Shown: in pieces, positions 4,804-7,116 of the stretch | Numbering within the stretch: the stretch's first letter is position 1 | How the letters are laid out: the number at the start of each line of letters is the position of its first letter | Assembly: GCA_024278345.1 (NCBI GenBank) | Contig: JAJRTK010000521.1 | Span: 1-7,116 of the forward strand | Source: a bacterium | GTDB taxonomy: Bacteria > CSSED10-310 > JAJRTK01 | Direction of reading: 5' to 3' | Length of the DNA stretch: 7,116 nucleotides | Translations under genes and position numbers: made by a program | Notes under the pieces: generated by a model | The model's input: the letters and a program-made list of their open reading frames with translations, nothing else | What the model was told of the DNA's origin: nothing | Database searches by the model: none

Positions 4804-7116
4804 ATGAGCCAGACTTCTTCCGCCGGCAGCGCCGCCTCCTGGAAGCCGAAAAACCAACTTCGATTCGTCACGGCCACAAGCCTTTTTGACGGGCACGACG
4901 CCTCCATCAATATCATGCGGCGCATTCTCCAGGCCGAGGGATGCGAAGTGATCCACCTGGGTCATGACCGGGCTGTGGGCCAGGTTGTGAACGCCGCTGT
5001 CCAGGAAGATGCTCACGCCATCGCGGTCTCCTCGTACCAGGGCGGTCACATGGAGTATTTCACGTTTATGGTGGAGCTCCTGGAGAAGGCTGGCCGCCCG
5101 GATCTCAAGATTTTTGGAGGCGGGGGCGGCACCATCACGGATCATGAGATCGCCGAACTCCAGAGCCGTGGCGTGGAGCGAATCTACTCGGTAGAAGATG
5201 GTCGCCAACTGGGACTGCTGGGCATGATCCGAGACATGATGCGAAGAGCGGACTACTCTCTCGTGCCCGCGAACCCCGCCCCGCCATCCGGCCTGTGGCA
5301 GAGGAACCCGCGAGACGTGGCGCGGACGTTGAGCATCCTGGAGCAACTCCATGCAAGGGCCGACGAGGCCGGGCAAAGCGCGAGGGATCGGGTCGGCGCC
5401 GAACTCCGGAACCGGCTCCCGGCACGGCTGCCGCCGGTCATTGGCCTCACGGGCACGGGCGGCGCCGGCAAGTCCTCCCTGGCCGACGAGCTGGTGCGGC
5501 GGCTGCTGGAGCGGTACCCAGGCCGGAGCTTCGCCATTCTTTCGGTGGACCCCACGCGCCGGCGCACGGGAGGCGCGCTGCTGGGCGACCGGATCCGCAT
5601 GAACTCCATCGATTCGGATCGGGTCTACATGCGGTCCATGGCGACACGGCAGGCGCACACGGCGCTCTCCGGGGCCCTCTCGGACGCCCTCCTGGCCCTC
5701 CGGAGCGCGGCGTACGATCTGATCCTCCTGGAAACGGCGGGCATCGGCCAAAGCGACAGCGCCGTCACCGATCTCTGCGACCTCTCCCTCTACGTCATGA
5801 CACCCGAATTCGGCGCCCCATCGCAGCTCGAAAAGATCGACATGCTGGACTTCGCCGATCTCATCGTCATCAACAAGGCCGACAAACGCGGCGCCGACGA
5901 CGCTCGCCGCCACGTGGCCAAGCAGGTGCTCCGGAACCGCGGCGCCTTCCACCAAACCCCCGACGAGATGCCGGTCTACCTCTGCTCCGCCAGCCGCTAC
6001 GGCGATGCCGGCGTCGACCACCTCTTCCTGGAACTCATGCGAACCCTGGACCAGCGCACCGACGCCGACTGGAACCCCGGGACGCCCCAATGGCGCGCTC
6101 CAGAGATGCAGGTGGTCCTGCCCGGCAACCGGACCCGCTACCTGGCGGAGATCGCCGAAACCGTCCGCGACTACAAGAAGCACGGGAAAGAGCAGGCCAA
6201 GCTCGTCCGCCGAGCCGACGGCTTGGCCCGAGCACTCCAGGAACTGGGCGACACCGTGCCCGAACTCCCGGCCAGATACGCTCCCAGCGACCTGGAAGCG
6301 CCCGACCAGCCGCCCGCTATCCTCGACCTCCGCCGCCGATACAGCCGCCTCCTGGACGAGATCGACCGGCGCGCCCTGGAACTCCTGGCCGAACTCCCCG
6401 AACTCCGCCGCTCCTACACCGCCCCGGAGAACGAATACACCGTCCGCGGCCGCACCATCCGCGTGGAAAACACCACCCCCTCCCTCTCAGGGAACCACAT
6501 CCCCAAGGTCGCCCTCCCGCCTCACGAGGACTGGGCCACCCTCCTCCGGTGGCGCTGGCTCGAAAACCTGCCGGGCCACTTCCCCTACACCGCCGGCGTC
6601 TTCCCCTACAAGCGGAAAGGCGAGGAACCCACCCGCATGTTCGCCGGCGAAGGACCGCCCGAACAAACCAACCGAAGGTTCCACTACCTGGCCAAGGACT
6701 ATCCCATGACCCGCCTCTCCACGGCCTTCGACTCGGTGACCCTCTACGGCCGGAACCCCGATCTCCGCCCCGACATCTACGGCAAGATCGGCAACTCCGG
6801 CGTCAGCGTCGCCACCCTCGACGACGCCAAGCGCCTCTACTCCGGATTCGACCTCTGCGCACCCACCACCAGCGTCTCCATGACCATCAACGGACCCGCA
6901 CCCATGCTCCTGGCCATGTTCCTCAACACCGCCATCGACCAGAACGTGGAAAAGCGCATCCGGGAAACCGGCCGATGGGAAGAGGCAAGGCGAAAAATCG
7001 CCCAACTCGCCCCGGACCACCCAGCCTACCGCGCTCCCAACCTCCCCGACGGCCACGACGGCACCGGCCTCGGACTCCTGGGCGTCAGCGGCGACCAACT
7101 CCTGCCACCCGACGAA
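4804..7116 (+). CDS. icmF: Fused isobutyryl-CoA mutase IcmF, 3' end outside window
   Basis: IcmF interconverts isobutyryl-CoA and n-butyryl-CoA by an adenosylcobalamin radical mechanism, with its own GTPase chaperone on the same chain. The 771 codons present are about 70% of the usual 1,080-1,100. The frame is unbroken to the window edge. Domain order is diagnostic: N-terminal B12 domain with SLFDGHDASINIMRRI (26-41; H31 is the likely cobalt ligand), SSYQGGH (76-82) and FGGGGG (104-109); a MeaI-type G domain with GTGGAGKS (217-224), SVDPTRRRTGG (247-257), ETAGIGQSD (310-318) and NKAD (357-360); a helical linker (about 430-560); then the start of the mutase barrel with PYTAGVFPYKR and TRMFAGEG (610-617), and SMTINGPAP (692-700). 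F613 sits where methylmalonyl-CoA mutase has its carboxylate-binding Tyr, favouring butyryl substrates. GAGGA at 4795-4799 is a plausible, rather close ribosome site. Third codon positions become strikingly C-rich through the gene. Confidence 0.95.
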   Translation, partial: MSQTSSAGSAASWKPKNQLRFVTATSLFDGHDASINIMRRILQAEGCEVIHLGHDRAVGQVVNAAVQEDAHAIAVSSYQGGHMEYFTFMVELLEKAGRPDLKIFGGGGGTITDHEIAELQSRGVERIYSVEDGRQLGLLGMIRDMMRRADYSLVPANPAPPSGLWQRNPRDVARTLSILEQLHARADEAGQSARDRVGAELRNRLPARLPPVIGLTGTGGAGKSSLADELVRRLLERYPGRSFAILSVDPTRRRTGGALLGDRIRMNSIDSDRVYMRSMATRQAHTALSGALSDALLALRSAAYDLILLETAGIGQSDSAVTDLCDLSLYVMTPEFGAPSQLEKIDMLDFADLIVINKADKRGADDARRHVAKQVLRNRGAFHQTPDEMPVYLCSASRYGDAGVDHLFLELMRTLDQRTDADWNPGTPQWRAPEMQVVLPGNRTRYLAEIAETVRDYKKHGKEQAKLVRRADGLARALQELGDTVPELPARYAPSDLEAPDQPPAILDLRRRYSRLLDEIDRRALELLAELPELRRSYTAPENEYTVRGRTIRVENTTPSLSGNHIPKVALPPHEDWATLLRWRWLENLPGHFPYTAGVFPYKRKGEEPTRMFAGEGPPEQTNRRFHYLAKDYPMTRLSTAFDSVTLYGRNPDLRPDIYGKIGNSGVSVATLDDAKRLYSGFDLCAPTTSVSMTINGPAPMLLAMFLNTAIDQNVEKRIRETGRWEEARRKIAQLAPDHPAYRAPNLPDGHDGTGLGLLGVSGDQLLPPDE

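Noticed and set aside
4231-6183. A 650-codon open frame on the minus strand opposite the CBS gene and icmF
   Set aside because: It lies antisense to two genes with clear domain motifs. Its translation is Gly/Val/Arg/His-rich with no recognisable domain, and such frames arise readily opposite GC-rich coding sequence.
6487-7098. A minus-strand frame of 203 codons near the right edge
   Set aside because: It is opposite the icmF mutase domain, and its Val/Gly/Glu-rich translation mirrors the GC-biased codons of icmF.

Overview
The window comes from a fairly GC-rich bacterium, probably Gram-negative. It carries a membrane-anchored FtsH, an exported phytase-like protein with an AxA-type signal peptide, and a cobalamin-dependent acyl-CoA mutase. 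No rRNA, tRNA or phage hallmark is visible. The FtsH branch and a palindromic intergenic repeat near base 75 resemble what I recall from Verrucomicrobia-like and related genomes, but this is an impression and I do not assign a phylum.

Layout: bases 1-864 hold no gene I can support. They contain one clean palindrome, a few GC-rich hairpins and a degenerate motif that seems to recur every 75-100 bases. A complete ftsH follows on the plus strand (865-2772). It faces a convergent minus-strand gene (2963-3961) for a signal-peptide-bearing, phytase-like/esterase-like beta-propeller protein. A roughly 370-base divergent spacer separates that gene from a plus-strand pair: a small two-CBS-domain protein (4336-4776) and, 27 bases later, the first 771 codons of icmF (4804 to the window end). 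IcmF is the fused isobutyryl-CoA mutase, with its cobalamin-binding domain, G-protein chaperone domain and the start of the mutase barrel on one chain.

The genes form three transcriptional units. ftsH (membrane protein quality control) and the phytase-like gene look monocistronic and unrelated in function. The CBS/icmF pair is probably an operon. A CBS pair commonly senses adenosyl nucleotides, so its coupling to an adenosylcobalamin- and GTP-dependent mutase is the most interesting functional idea here. I found no CRISPR array, insertion sequence, toxin-antitoxin pair, riboswitch or clearly novel system. The window is mostly ordinary chromosomal sequence, with a modest regulatory hypothesis and some unexplained spacer DNA.
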